The notes under the pieces: model-generated
What the model was told of the DNA's origin: nothing
Database searches by the model: none
The model's input: the letters and a program-made list of their open reading frames with translations, nothing else
Shown: in pieces, positions 1-12,700 of the stretch
Position numbering within the stretch: the stretch's first letter is position 1
How the letters are laid out: the number at the start of each line of letters is the position of its first letter
Translations under genes and position numbers: made by a program
From: Embiotoca jacksoni
Taxonomy: Eukaryota; Chordata; Actinopteri; Embiotocidae
Length of the DNA: 64,000 bases
Direction of reading: 5' to 3'
NCBI GenBank assembly: GCA_022577435.1
Contig: JAKOON010000027.1
Coordinates: 6,382,800 to 6,446,799 of the forward strand

Positions 1-583
1 TGAAGGACAAGAGAAACTGTGTACGAAGAGACGCTGCTGTTGCCGGGTGGCACACGAGCGAGGCGAGCTGTTGGTGTACAAGATGTTTTCAGTTAGGAAG
101 CATGTGGTTTACATTTGGGGTCAACGGTAAGAAGAGAAAGGATGTAAGGCTGTTTGATGTAAGCACAGTGCAGGTGAGGTCATTTTCCAGTTGTTGGGAG
201 CTGTGTTAAACAGCCACATGAGTGCGTGTGTACGTTACATTGTGTGTGTTTGAGCTGTACACATCTGGCGAGGTCTAAATATCAGGCCGACTCATATTTT
301 GGCTCTCTTCTACGTCTGATGTGTTTCAGTGGGAGTGTGTGTGGGCTGTGTAGGTCGTTTCTGACCAAGCGGGTGATTATGTGACAGTCTTGGTCTTTAC
401 TTTTCATAAGTTACCTGAAGAGGACGCGGGGGAATGGAAAGCTAACCAAGTGGGAGCGCTTGATTTTTTTTTACATCAGGAAGAACCGCAGAGGAAGAAG
501 AGGAAGTTAACATGGCTGTTTCTGATAGGAAGCAGACAGTTTCTCCTCTGACCGACTCTTCTGGTACTTTCATCTCCCGGCAG
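1..583. other. adam12 intron, no exon recognised
   Basis: This stretch precedes the first recognisable adam12 tail exon and is most simply intron. I looked for the transmembrane exon that should lie upstream of the proline-rich tail and did not find one. A donor-like site near 126 follows a short open stretch reading VVYIWGQR, which resembles the end of a transmembrane segment only by chance. A second acceptor-like site at 478-479 would extend the next exon upstream in the same frame. Confidence 0.5.
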
Positions 584-3318
584 CCTCCTCACCGGGGCCC
601 GGAGGCGGGGCTCCCACCGGTCCCCTACCCTGCCCACAACCTGCGCAGATTGCCCCAGTGCCCTCCAGTTCACCTCAGCCACCCAGTCCCCCTGTCCCTC
701 ACCCTGTCCCTCTCCCCCGGCCCCGGGCAGGCGAGGCCCCCGGCGCCTCCACCTCACCGAGCCGCTCCGCCTCACATCCACGTCGCACCCAGGGGGGCGT
801 CGTTTCGCACCGCGTCGTACCACGACTCCTGCAGGATGGTCATGGTGAGTGAATTTCCTGTTTCCTCACTTGGAAACATTTTATTTGATGATGTTACTTA
901 CTGTAATTTCTCCGGCGCGTCTAGGGAGTGTTTACACGCCACTGCAGCCTGTAAGATCTAACCAGGGAAACGATGATGCTCGCTGCACTCTCAGATTGGT
1001 GTTTTGAAGTCGACGGTTTTCACGGTTCTTTTGTGCCCTATAAAAGTACAGGCACGTTGACAGTTATGCTCAGTCTCCAAAGAATAACGAGGTTAACCCA
1101 GGAGCTAGCATCGTCCAAGCGAGACTCCAGTTCTGCAACACAAACCGCCACATAAATAATGAAAACAGCCAGACTCGCAAGAAGGGGGACAGCAGCTGGG
1201 GTGAGGAAGTCTGTCCAAATATCACAGGGTGCTAAACTTGCTGCCACCACTATTCCATGGACTTTAGTTCTGGCATTGCAGGCTGTCAAAGTTGAGGGAA
1301 AGAGAGAGCCAGAGGTTCCTGGTGTTAAATCCCTCTCACTCAGTGATTCTCAAAGACTCTGATTTGCCTTTAATCCGTTTGACTTGTACCCTATGAGGCA
1401 GAGAGACCCAAAGAGAGAGGAACAAATGCAGAAATATGATGAAGAGACACACACACACACACAGACTTGATATAATCAATTTTTGTTTTTCAGCCAGCAA
1501 ACTGCAAACACTCTCTGCGTCCGGGCTGTCAAACTTGCCGCTTTGCTGCTTTTGTTCTGTGTCTAATTGACATCATTGTAAATTTTATTGAACACCTTTT
1601 TGTTTTGGAGTGCTGGTCTGAAAAAACAAGCAGTCTGAAAATGTCACATTGGCCCTTTGAAAAAATGGTGAAGGTCATTTGTATTAATCAATCAACAAAA
1701 AATGTAATTGATAATAAGTCACAGCCCATAATAAAAAAATAAAAAAATAAAAGCCAAACGCAAATGTAATAACTTCCAGCATGACACTACTCCTCCAGAA
1801 TGCCAAAAAGAATATTATGTGCTTTGCTTTAGAATAGAATTAAATTTCAACTACATTTCATTTAAAGTGTAGAATCACCAGGCAACATGGTCCCAAATTA
1901 CAATCACAAGAGAACATACAGCAGGCAGATAAAGTAATTAACAACCACACGAAAAATATTAGTGTTAAAAGAAATGAAGCAACACAGGCAGACAGCAGCA
2001 TAACTAAGGGATGGTTCAGGATCACTGGAGCCAGCCTGAGCTGTAAGGTTTATCAAATAGGAAAGTTTTAAGCTTAATCTTAATAAATACAGTGTTCATT
2101 CAAGAACCATTTCAAAAACGAGCTCTTGAGTTTCTCTTGGTTTTCAGACGCCTGCTCACCAGGTGACGTGCAGAAGCTCTTGGCAGTGTTTTGACTTTGG
2201 GAAGTAGACGCTCTCAGCTGCTCCTATTTAATGTCAGAGTGTGAAAGTCAAAGTGATCCCGGTTGGCAGCCGACTTGCAGCAGACAGTGTCTTTAGCAGC
2301 TGTTCGGCAGCTCCGATATGTTGACGAAAGGACGTCAGAAGTGAGCGGAAGCGCTCTGCTTGGGGGGCGTTGAAGCTCTGTCGGACGGCGGAGCTTCACC
2401 TGATGGAGCCAGTGGGTTTTAGGGTGATTTATGGGATCGGTGATGCTAAGTTGAAGCTGCAGTATCGTTTTGTGTCTGTTAATCACCTCATTACACATAC
2501 ACTTGTCAATTGCCTGCATTTCACTTCATTACTCTTTGGTACTGTTTTGATATTTTTGGATGGAGCCTAGGTCGGCCTCGTTGCACGACAGCGTTGGCTG
2601 TCTATGTGATGAATTAGTGGCTGATAGCAGACCTGTTTCTGTGGGTGACTGAGGTCTGAGGTTCGGCCCTGTGGAACCTTTTCTCTCTGCCTTGTTTGTG
2701 GAAGCTTCTCTCCAGCCAAGAAGAAGAGGAGGAGGAGGAAGTGAGAGGAGATCAAATGTGGGCGAGGTATCAGGCCTTTTGTCATGACCTCAGTCTTGTA
2801 GAGAAGATTAAAACCACATGATAGTCCTCATTACAAGTTGCTTGGACAAGGGGGTGCCCCCTGTGTCTGAAGGAGCCGAGCAGACCAGGGCTTGTAACTG
2901 TCTGACTGTGAGTGCCACCTGGTGGAGAGTCTTGGTCATTATTTTTGATTTGTCTGTTCTTTAACAGGAGTTTGAAAAGCCCAGTCCTCCTCAGAAACCT
3001 CTGCCTGCTGATCCCAGGAGCTCTCGTCTGGCGCGAAGTCCGTCTGTAATGCAGGGTCACGCTGTCGTCCAAGGGCCCTCAGCTGTTTGTGGCCCTGCGG
3101 CAATACCTGGTGGACACAGACCTCGGCGGCCCCTCCCACACCCCAACAGGCGAGTTCCAACTTTAGCCAAGCTATATTTACTGACACTGAAGTTCACAAA
3201 AACATCTTCTTTTTTACATATTTGCTTTTTTACATATTTTCCCTCTAGGCCGAGCCCCAAGCAGCCTCCAACACTACCAAAGCCTTGCATAATCGCCAAC
3301 GTCAAATACAGCAGCTGA
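584..3318 (+). CDS. adam12: ADAM12 (meltrin alpha), 3' coding exons (partial)
   Basis: These are the last three coding exons of a membrane-anchored ADAM metalloprotease: 584-844, 2968-3149 and 3249-3318 (stop 3316-3318). They encode only the cytoplasmic tail; the protease, disintegrin and transmembrane parts lie upstream of the window. Recognition rests on the tail: NLRRLPQCPPVHLSHP corresponds to a conserved ADAM12 segment around a RRL-QC core, and EFEKPSPPQKPLPADP matches the ADAM12 PPQKPLPADP block. Several SH3-binding proline motifs are visible (PPQKPLPADP, RPLPHP, PPTLPKP), consistent with the known binding of ADAM12 to Src-family and PI3-kinase SH3 domains. All three exons join in one open frame. 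The first exon start is uncertain: 584 follows a strong pyrimidine-rich acceptor, but 480 is an in-frame alternative. The last intron (3150-3248) appears to use a GC donor. In the human genome ADAM12 lies in the same orientation as DHX32, as here. Confidence 0.82.
845..2967 (+). other. adam12 penultimate intron
   Basis: This intron lies between two phase-0 exons. It starts GTGAGT at 845 and ends TTAACAG at 2967. It contains a short CA run near 1447-1463, AT-rich sequence around 1720-1760, and no ORF that looks coding. The small ORFs here have no recognisable family features. Confidence 0.7.
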
Positions 3319-3643
3319 GACTTTGGCCAGAAGGGACACTGTTGTGATAAGACACAAGAAGAAAAAAATTTGCACTAAGTAAAAACTCTGAAAACCTTAA
3401 AAAAGATGGCGTCCTCTCCGGAGCAAGAGATCTGCCGTGTCCCTTTGGTGCTCTGTGTCTGAATGGTGCTACGAGTCTGAGCTCAGGTACATGTAAAGTA
3501 TTTATATTCTGTATTTATTGCCACGCAGTGCACTGTGCCAGACACTTTTACTACACGGTAGCAACTTTGAATTTTTTTTTTAAATTTGTTTGTTTAATTT
3601 CTTTCATATCAACTGCTCTTTATGAAGGAGAGTGATGGGAGGG

Positions 3644-3676
<33 letters not shown>

Positions 3677-6600
3677 ATCTGTGAAATTGTGATTGCGGAA
3701 ATGTTTGTATGAAAAGTGTTTTAATGAAGGGAACCCTTTACATGATGGTTTTGTTCTGTATACATGAAGAATTTCAAAAAGAGTTTTGTGCAATGAGAAC
3801 AACGATGAGAGCAACATTTGTAGTTCATTGGGGACACAGTGGGTTTTTTTCTGGAAGGGTAACGCTCTCCGCAGCAACTTTGAGCCACTCTGACGAGGCT
3901 TGAAACAATCACAGAAGAAGAAAAAGCAGTTTCACTGCAGCAGTTCTGCGATCAGGGAAGAGAGGAGCTAGTTTTTTTCACAGACAAGTGAAATGCAGGG
4001 CTGTTTCTTCTTCATTTACATTAAGGTAACAAGTTGGATTGGGAAATGTCACTGATTTGCCATTTCCTTTTTCATTAACGACACCTGAGGAGCTGACTCG
4101 GGGGATCCGGGTGCCGAGGTATAAACTGAACACGGATCTAAAAATGAGCTGAAGATCGAGAAAACTATTCATCCCTCGGAGAAAAGTCTCCGAAATGTTT
4201 GCTCTACTAAAGGTCATGTGTGTTTTAAGTATTTCCCTCGATGCCTGTCTGCACCAAGGACTCTGATTAAATCATGGATTCACTGAGGACTTTCTTAAAG
4301 CTGTACTCACATGGAAGCAGCCACTGTCTGACTCCAATGTTAATATGTTGAATTTGAACATTTCTCTCTGACAGGATGGGACAGTTTCACGTGACAAGGA
4401 CACATTTCTAGATCTCTTTCTGCCACTTAAATGAAGTTAATGTGTTCATCGGAGACTAACAGACAGTTGTTCATTTTCTAGTTTTTGTACCTTTTTACTT
4501 TTGGCTATCGAGATTAGTTTTTTAAAACCATTCTACATGTCCTGGATACAAAAATCCAACATAAATGGGACGTGGTAAATGAGCAGTGTTTAGTCATTCT
4601 GGCAGAATAAATGTGTAACTGGGTTGAAATGCAGCATATTCACGCTGAGCAACATTTCCTTTAAGCACAGCTGTTGTTCACAAACTGATATCATTTTCTT
4701 ACTTTTGATACTGTTATCTTTATACTAATGCACTAGTTTTACATTCATTGCTTTGTTGACTTTGCCTTTTCAGTGTCCATGTACTAATAGACAGCATTTG
4801 AGTCTGGTCACCTGTCTTTACGTCTCTATGTTCCTCGTGTGTTGTGTTACAGGTGAACACATTTTCAAAGAGAATGCTTTTTTAAATGATTGTTTGATAC
4901 ATCATATGTAAAGAAAACTGTTAAATTGTCGGTGTCATGGTATTTTGAACACTCCAGCAGTATTAGTAAAACTGTTTTTCAAACACAGAGGAACATTGCC
5001 TATTGATTTTTTTTGTGTGCATATTTACAACAAGACCAAAGATGTGAGAGGATCAATTATAAGAAGTGCAACCATTGTTATTTCTTTAAGAGCTTTGTTT
5101 AAATGTTAAAATTGAAAAGTTAGTCTACAGGCACACACAAATCAATGACATTTTCACTCCAGCAGCACTCCCTACTCAGTGCAAATACAAAGACCAATTT
5201 CATACTGTGCCAAACTTTAAACCACAATTGCTTTGGATCTCCAAAAAGTAATCTTTTTGTCAGGAGCTTCTGGAACATTTAATAACTGAACGCTGTAACA
5301 AGAGTAATTTAACATTTTATAGCAGGCTTCACATTGGTTAAACTATTTAACACCGACAGCTGTGGCAGCTTGGCTTATTTTAACAGTCAGAGCCTTTGTC
5401 AAAAAGCAATTTGACGAGGTCTTTGTAAGAGATGAAAACACTGCTTTCGATCAATAACAGTTATGCGATTGTGCGCACACTCTTGCTGGTCAGGATTCAC
5501 TTGCATTGACCTGCTGGAGTCAAGTTTGTGTGTGGTTAAAAGTAATATTTTGTAAAAACATTTAGTTGGAAAAAAAAAAAAAAGATGAGAAACTGGAGCA
5601 GATCCACACAATGACAGCGGCAACAACAAGGGCACAAACTGTTGCTGAAAGCAGCCTCATCTAATCTCAGCTCCAGTTTTTATTTGTCAGAAAGGGGGAG
5701 GGGGAATCCAGTGGTCACCATAATCAAAGAAAATTAGACGTGTAGATTGTCTAAACAGTGTTTAGAGTTTATAATTTGAGCTACTTATTGAAATAATTTC
5801 ATCTGTTCATGGCTATGATTGGACAGCTCGGCTGTATCTGTAAAGGCAGTAGAAGGGAAACAAGCTTCATTTATATTTAGAAAAGGATACTTCTCTAAAT
5901 ATAGACTGATTATGGCTGAACAGCGCATCCTTGTGGAGAATATGGAGCCTGCTGAAGGTGAACAGGTGAATTTTGAGAGCGTTCAGAGTTAAACGAGGTT
6001 CAGGCTGCTTCACATTTAATTAAGAAAAGAATCAGCAATGAAAACAGCACTTCACCATTTGTGGAGACCCATTACAGGCACTTGAAAAATAGATCCCCAT
6101 TTTTGGCTTTTATTATAATGATTTTTAGAAAATGTATGATATTGTGGGATATGTATATTAATAATTTAGTCTCATAATTCTAAGTTAAAATGCTTTGTGG
6201 TTTCTTTATTATATTTTATTTATTTTCAAGTTTTTTTATAACCTACTCTGCATTTTACTGGCTGCTACTGACCTAAACTTCACTTTAATAAAGGAAGAAG
6301 TTCTCAACGCTATATGAAAAAAAAAAAAAAAAAAAAACAAGGGGACATTTTGGGGATTCACTCTCCCTGCTGGGAACATCTACAGCTTGTGAGTCTCCAC
6401 TACTTCACACGTGATTCTGTGGATAATATTCCGGCGATTATGTCAGCCTCATGCTCAGTGCTGAAGCCGATCGCAACACGTGTGAAGCCACGCTGAGGAC
6501 AAAATTACGCACCGTGGTGCACTGCGCGTCAGCGAGCTCTAAAGTGGACAACTCTAAACATTGAACAGCTTGGGAAATATCGAGGTTTATTCATTCACTC

Positions 6601-6730
6601 CATCCAAATACGCAAATCCAGGCTATGTTGTTTAAACCGGACAGAAAAGTTTTGAACTGAGTGGACCTGTAGCTGGGCGGGAGGAAAAAACCTTTTGTGT
6701 GCTCTCGTCCTGGTAAATAATTCATGTGTC
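3319..6730 (+). other. adam12 3' UTR and intergenic DNA before dhx32
   Basis: AT-rich sequence without coding features. Possible polyadenylation signals for adam12 lie at 4606-4611 and 6287-6292, so the 3' UTR could be about 1.3 or 3 kb long. It has an A run near 3647-3672 and another near 6318-6337. No remnant of FANK1, the gene between ADAM12 and DHX32 in mammals, was recognised. The last 250 bases hold the dhx32 promoter and 5' UTR. Confidence 0.6.
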
Positions 6731-6747
6731 ATGTCGGAGGAGAATAA
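6724..6747 (+). promoter_or_regulatory. Overlapping upstream ORF at the dhx32 start codon
   Basis: An ATG at 6724 opens a seven-codon reading frame that runs through the dhx32 start codon at 6731 in another frame and stops at 6745-6747. If the transcript begins upstream, ribosomes starting at 6724 would bypass the main start, which may dampen dhx32 translation. The main ATG has G at -3 and T at +4, a middling context. Confidence 0.45.
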
Positions 6748-9700
6748 TTCGCCAGGGCCAGACATTTGCCCTGAGAGTGAAGAATGTCCCGGGGACAATT
6801 CATTCGGTTTTGGAGAGGATCTGGAGTTAAATCAGTTCGATGGATTGCCCTTTTCCTCACGTTACTACAAATTACTGAAGGAGAGGAAGGCTCTGTCTGT
6901 GTGGAAGGTCAGGTGCCAGTTTGAGGATGCTCTGGTAAACAACCAACTGGTTCTCGTGTCTGGGACTGCAAAGACTGGGAGGAGTACACAGGTCAGTAAT
7001 ATTTTCTTGACTTTTACAAAGATTTTTATTAAAGAAAAGTTTACTTTAGATTTATTTTCAGGGAAGGCAGATGTTCCATGCATCTCCCTTTACTCATCAT
7101 TGTTTTTTTAGTGCAGGGGCATTTTAATTTCCTTTAGAGTAAACCCAAAAAACAAAAGCATCACCTAGTTTGTATAAGTTGCACATGGTAGCCACATGCT
7201 CAGTCCAGATTGTTGTCAAGAGAAAACTAAAAAAAAAAAAAAAGCCTGCTCCTCTTGATTTTAATATTATAGTCAAGTGCTACCTTTTTGAGTTATGTGT
7301 TTTTGCCCGGCATCGCCATGCTTGTGTGAACAGAAGCTGCCCAGCTCAGCAGATGCTGTTGTGTCACTGTGAGGCTGTCCAAGCTCCTGCTGCTGCCTGC
7401 CTGACCGTCAGCGTGCACAAAGGCTCCTCCAGCATGGGGTGTTAGGGGACCTCCTGCTGCTAAGCCCTGATCCGCTGGAGCCGCCACATGCTGCCAAAGC
7501 AATTTTGCATTATGAACGATAATACCATAGGCTATCTCCTGTCACTGTTTGTTTTGCCGTGTGCTTAAACAAAAGCTGTTGGTATAATCCTAAAAGGCCA
7601 CTCTCCTCTGAAAAAAACAAAGTTGGTGTGACAGAAAACGTGGTTTTAAATGTTTTGCGTAGTATTTGCACTCTGCCACATATTTTACTGTCAAGACATA
7701 CAATGAAGTGTGAGAGGTGAACAACTTGCGGTTATTACTTTCAGATCCCTCAGTGGTGTGCAGAGTTCTGCCTGTCTGCCCAGTACCAGCACGGCATGGT
7801 CGTGTGCACGCAGACCAACAAGCAGCAGGCCGTGGTTCTGGCCTTGTGCGTGGCGGATGAAATGGACGTCAACATAGGCCACGAAGTGGGTTACACCATA
7901 CCGCTGGAGACCTGCTGCTCCTCTGACACTGTCTTGAGGTTTGTTGATGAGCTCTGTTTCACAGCCAGCAGCAGAAGGACACTTTTAATATGAAGCGCAA
8001 ACTATCGCTGTCACTCTTAATCTTCTCCTGCCTGGACTCCTCACTCATGCGTTGAGGCGCGGAGTTGATGGAAACACACAGAAGACTCTGCTTCCGTCTG
8101 AATCACTTTAAAGTCATAGGAAAAGTAATGTGTCATTGTGACGCAGTAAATATCTATCATTTATTGGCAAAGATGCCAAACACTCAGTGGTTCCAGTCTC
8201 TTAAATACGTGCAATATTTCAATATATATATATATATATAGCACTGCACACCGGTTGTTTTGGGGCTTTTAATCAACCATAAAACTGTAGTGGAACAATT
8301 TAGCAGCTAAAGATTCAGATGTTTTGTTGGACTCCGAAGAGACATAAAAATCATCTAAAAGGGAGTGAGTATCGATCTTACATTTTGTTAGGAAAATTAC
8401 TCGGAGGCTGTGTTCAAAATCAAACGTATCGGACATTTATTCTTGCAAGAAGGAGCAAATACATGTACACTCAAAGAAAGGACGTCCAGCATTGCTCGAA
8501 GTCTCTCCTCCGTAGGGCAGCTTTTATACAGTGTGACAAACAGTTGACAAACAACAGTTCCCTTTGTATCTGCTTTCGTATGGTAATACTGAGTTGGTTG
8601 CAGGTCACAAGATAAGGACAGAGGGGGGGGGTCGTCAATTAGATGTGGAAAGTAAAACAAAAGGGACTTTCCAGGAGTCACTTGCAAATAAAATGACCAC
8701 ATAGAAACTTTCCGGAGCCACATGCAGACAAGAAGAAACAATCTTTTTTCTTTCCATCACATTTATTAGTCGGCCGGAGCTCCAAATATACGACAATTCA
8801 TCAGCTGCTGAATGAGTAAATAAGCAGCTGTCAACTTGGAAGATATGCCTTGAAATGTTACCGCTGCCTCCAAGCGACCAATAAAATCTGTTATTGCAGA
8901 CTCGAGCAAAATAGTAAGAAATTGACTTTGTAGTTTTCATCTCTGCCACTATTCAGCAAAAGTTGCACAGTCTTGTTCTGTAACACCTTCAATTATTATC
9001 TGTCAGGTTCTGCACTGATGATATGTTACTGAGAGAGATGATGTCAGACCCTTTTCTGGAGCACTACGGCGTCGTCGTCATCGACCAGGCCCACGAGAGG
9101 ACGGTGAGTACGGAGATACTGCTGGGTCTCCTCAAGGGCATCCTGCTGCAGAGGCCCGAGCTCAGGGTGGTGGTCCTCACCGTCCCACCCATGACCGACA
9201 AGCTCCTGAGACACTACGGCAGCATCCCGCTCATCAGTCTGGAGGCCTCGTGTCCCGCCGAGGTGGTCCACAGCAACAGCAGCATCAAAGACTACTTCTA
9301 CTCGGCACTGAGGCTGGTGCTGGAGATCCATCGAACCAAAGAGGGGGGAGACGTTGTTGTGTTTTTCGCCTCAGCTGAGGTGAGAGATTTTTGAATTGAA
9401 ACGGATTCATTTTAGCAAAGTTTGTAGCCGGAAATCTGGCTGAACAAATTTATTTGCCTGTATTCTCTTCCACAGGAGGTCCACTGTGCCTGCAGCATCC
9501 TCCAGAGAGAGGGCACCAGGCTCGGAGGGAATCTGGACCAAATGGTGCCCATAGTCCTGTGCCCGGCCCGAGGAGGGCTGCTGCCTGCCCTGACTGAGCA
9601 ACCAGGCGCCACCAAATCCAGGAGGGTGTTTCTCTCGACCCCACAGGGGGAGGATATGTGGTGGGCGACAGACTCTGTCAATTTTGTCATTGATACTGGA

Positions 9701-12700
9701 GTCCAGAAGAAAATGGTAAATTATAATACAGACATAACTTTAAAGGAATATTCTGCTGATATTAACCAGTATTTGTTATTACCTTTTTTTTTTTGTAGGT
9801 GTACAATCCAAGAGTGAGAGCTAACTCCCAGGTATTTCAACCCATCAGCCGATGTCAGGCAGACTTGCGCAAGCAGCTGTCTGGACCAACAGGTATAGCT
9901 TTCAGTGAGGTCACTTGGCAATACTTGAACCAGCTGAAAACATTAAAATAGTTTCTTTCCGACTTGAAAGATTTTCCAAGTCACATTAGTTTAACATCCT
10001 TTAGCCTTGACTTTTATAATGCTACGAGGAAAAGCATTCCTGCATTTCGAGGGCGGATTAGTGAAGTTCTGAGACTGTTCCTGTAACGCACGAAGTGTGC
10101 GCTGTGCCGTGCACCGAGCAGGTGGAGGGTATAACCCTAATGAGTTAAGCGTTCCGAATTTCGGCACTTGTTCTTTTGTGAGCAGTGGTGCGTGCACTTG
10201 GCAATTTCTCCACGGACATGACCAGAGAACTTATTGATCCAACCTCATATTTAAAAGTAATGGGGGGGGGAAAAAAAGAAGAATATTAATCCATGATTAA
10301 GTACAACAGCTTGACGGAACTTTATTTTTCTAGGTAAATGTTTCTGCCTGTATCCGGAGGACGGTCTACCGCCTACAGAGAACTCCCCACAGATCTTGGA
10401 GTCCAACATCACGCCAACAGTTCTGTTCCTAAAAAGGATGGAGATCGGCGGCCTTGGACAGTGCAACTTCATCGACAGACCGGGTGACGTATCGTCCCAG
10501 GGGAAACTGGACAGGATGCCAGTGAAACATGAAGCATTTTTATTTTTGTGCTGCTGCTTCCCACTGATGGAACCTCTCTCCCACCCTAAAACGCAGCCAA
10601 AGAGGTGTATGAGGACTGGAGGAAGTACAGATGAATTTGCTCTGTGGAGCTGTTTGGGCCCAGTCATCCATGATTTAGCTGAGCTGACGGCTGCGCCACT
10701 AACCATTGTCTGAGCTTTGACCCACCCTAACAGGAACAGAGGAGGCTAAAAGAGGCCAGCTCATTAGCGATTATACAACATGTCTTGTGTAGTGCAGTGC
10801 CAGACGAGTACAATGAAAATTCCAGCAAAATTTGGCACAAAATTGATTCACCATATTACGCTTACATCATTAAGTTTTCTTCTGTAAGCGTCACAAATGA
10901 AATGACAACTATAGTATGTGTCTGAAGACTTTTTCTTTCTTTCTTTCTTTCTTTCTTTTTTTTTACATTATTTTGAGGACAGAAGGCAGTTTAAGTTTTT
11001 TTTTTATTTCATCCACTTTTTTGGGGGGCTTTGAGGGGAGCATCAAGGAGGCACCAAAGTCTTGACTTGACTAAATCTATACAAAGTGTACAACTACAAG
11101 ACCAATCCACCTGGTCAAACAAAATGCAGTCACTGTGCACACACTAAGAAAAGGGTGATATGTTTTTTGTTTTTTTTTACAGAAATTGAAGAATTGTATG
11201 ATTTATGTATTCTCTTTTCTGTTTCATTCCTCGTGGCAGACCCCGAAGGCCTCATGCAGGCGCTGGAGGAGCTGGACTACCTCGCAGCGTTGGACGACGA
11301 CGGCAACTTGTCTGAAATTGGCATCATAATGTCCGAGATCCCTCTGGATCCTCAGATGGCCAAAGCTCTACTAGCATCCTGCGAGTTTGACTGCGTGATT
11401 GAGATGCTGACAATCACCGCTATGTTGTCAGGTACGTACGAGCCACATGTTCAACTTCTGTTTCCAGTGCTCACTAGTAAGTGAAGGATGCTTTGATTGG
11501 TTTGCAGACTCGCCACGTGGACATTGCCGTAGTGGCTCCTCTGCGGTGTCTCTTAACACACTGAACCAGATGGTGAGAGCGGTTCGTCTCGGGTACGATG
11601 ACCTTGTTGTTTCTTGTCTCTCAGCGCCGAGCTGCTTCCTGGAGCCGTCTGCTGACAAGACCCACGAGGCGGTCCTGTGTCACAGGAAGTTCCAGCACCC
11701 AGAAGGCGATCACTTCACCCTCATAAATATCTACAACGCCTTCAAACAAAGCCAGAGAGAACAGTGTAAGACGCAGTCAGTGCACACAGCCAAAACTACT
11801 CTCGGCACAAGATTATCAAAATAAGTTGCAGGATAGTGTGGCACACTGGCCCTGAATCTAACTGCAGTGTTTCACAATCTGTTCTCTACCAGCGAAACAA
11901 ATGAAGCCTTTTGTAACTGAAGTTTGTGTCTTCATATTTATCAAGAGGGCAATTCAGAGACATCACGTTACAAGGAATTAAAAATCAGAACAATCAAAAC
12001 CAATATTTTCAAAGAAATTATAGAAACGATACAACATAATATTTGGACTAATAATGCATGCATAAACGATCAAACGAAAGCCTGCTATCAAAATAACGCA
12101 AATAAAGTCAACCTGGTGATGTTTTCTCTATACTTTTTAATTAAAAAAAAAAAAAGGGGTATTTTGCCTGACGGAGGGTTTAAATAAATCTCGAATTAAT
12201 AAGACTCATCATTTCTGACCAGTTACAACTCTTTGTTATCGCGCATTAAAAATGTAACTAACAAAAACGAGTGTTTTAATTGTATTAGACATGTATGGAC
12301 ATCATTACGTTAAACAACCTGTTAAATGTAGATTAAATAAAGTTCTAGTCCTTGTTCCTTTTTTCACATTTCAAGTCCTGCTGTAAAAATCCCACCTCAC
12401 TTGTATGCGATATCTATTCCTCAGCCTTGACTGCTGAAAAGTGGTGCCAGGACTATTTCTTCGATCACTCTGCCCTGAAGACAGCCGAAGCAATCAGATC
12501 CGAGTTAACCGACACTCTGAACAGAATTGAGCTCCCCATTTCCGAACCCTCCTTTGGAACCAAGTCCAACACTCTTAATATCAAAAGAGCTCTGCTGGCC
12601 GGATTTTTCATGCAGGTATTCATTTATTAATATCGATGAATTTTGACTCGAGCAGTTCAATTGTATCCGGGTTTAACGTGTCTTTTCTTTGCCTAGATTG

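Noticed and set aside
1..126. Possible adam12 transmembrane exon ending VVYIWGQR before a donor-like GTAAG
   Set aside because: The hydrophobic stretch is too short, the frame upstream does not look like an ADAM stalk or transmembrane helix, and there is no good acceptor.
658..852. Alternative proline-rich frame across the first adam12 tail exon
   Set aside because: It is Pro/Arg/Ser-rich through GC content only. The other frame matches the ADAM12 tail and joins the next exon in phase 0.
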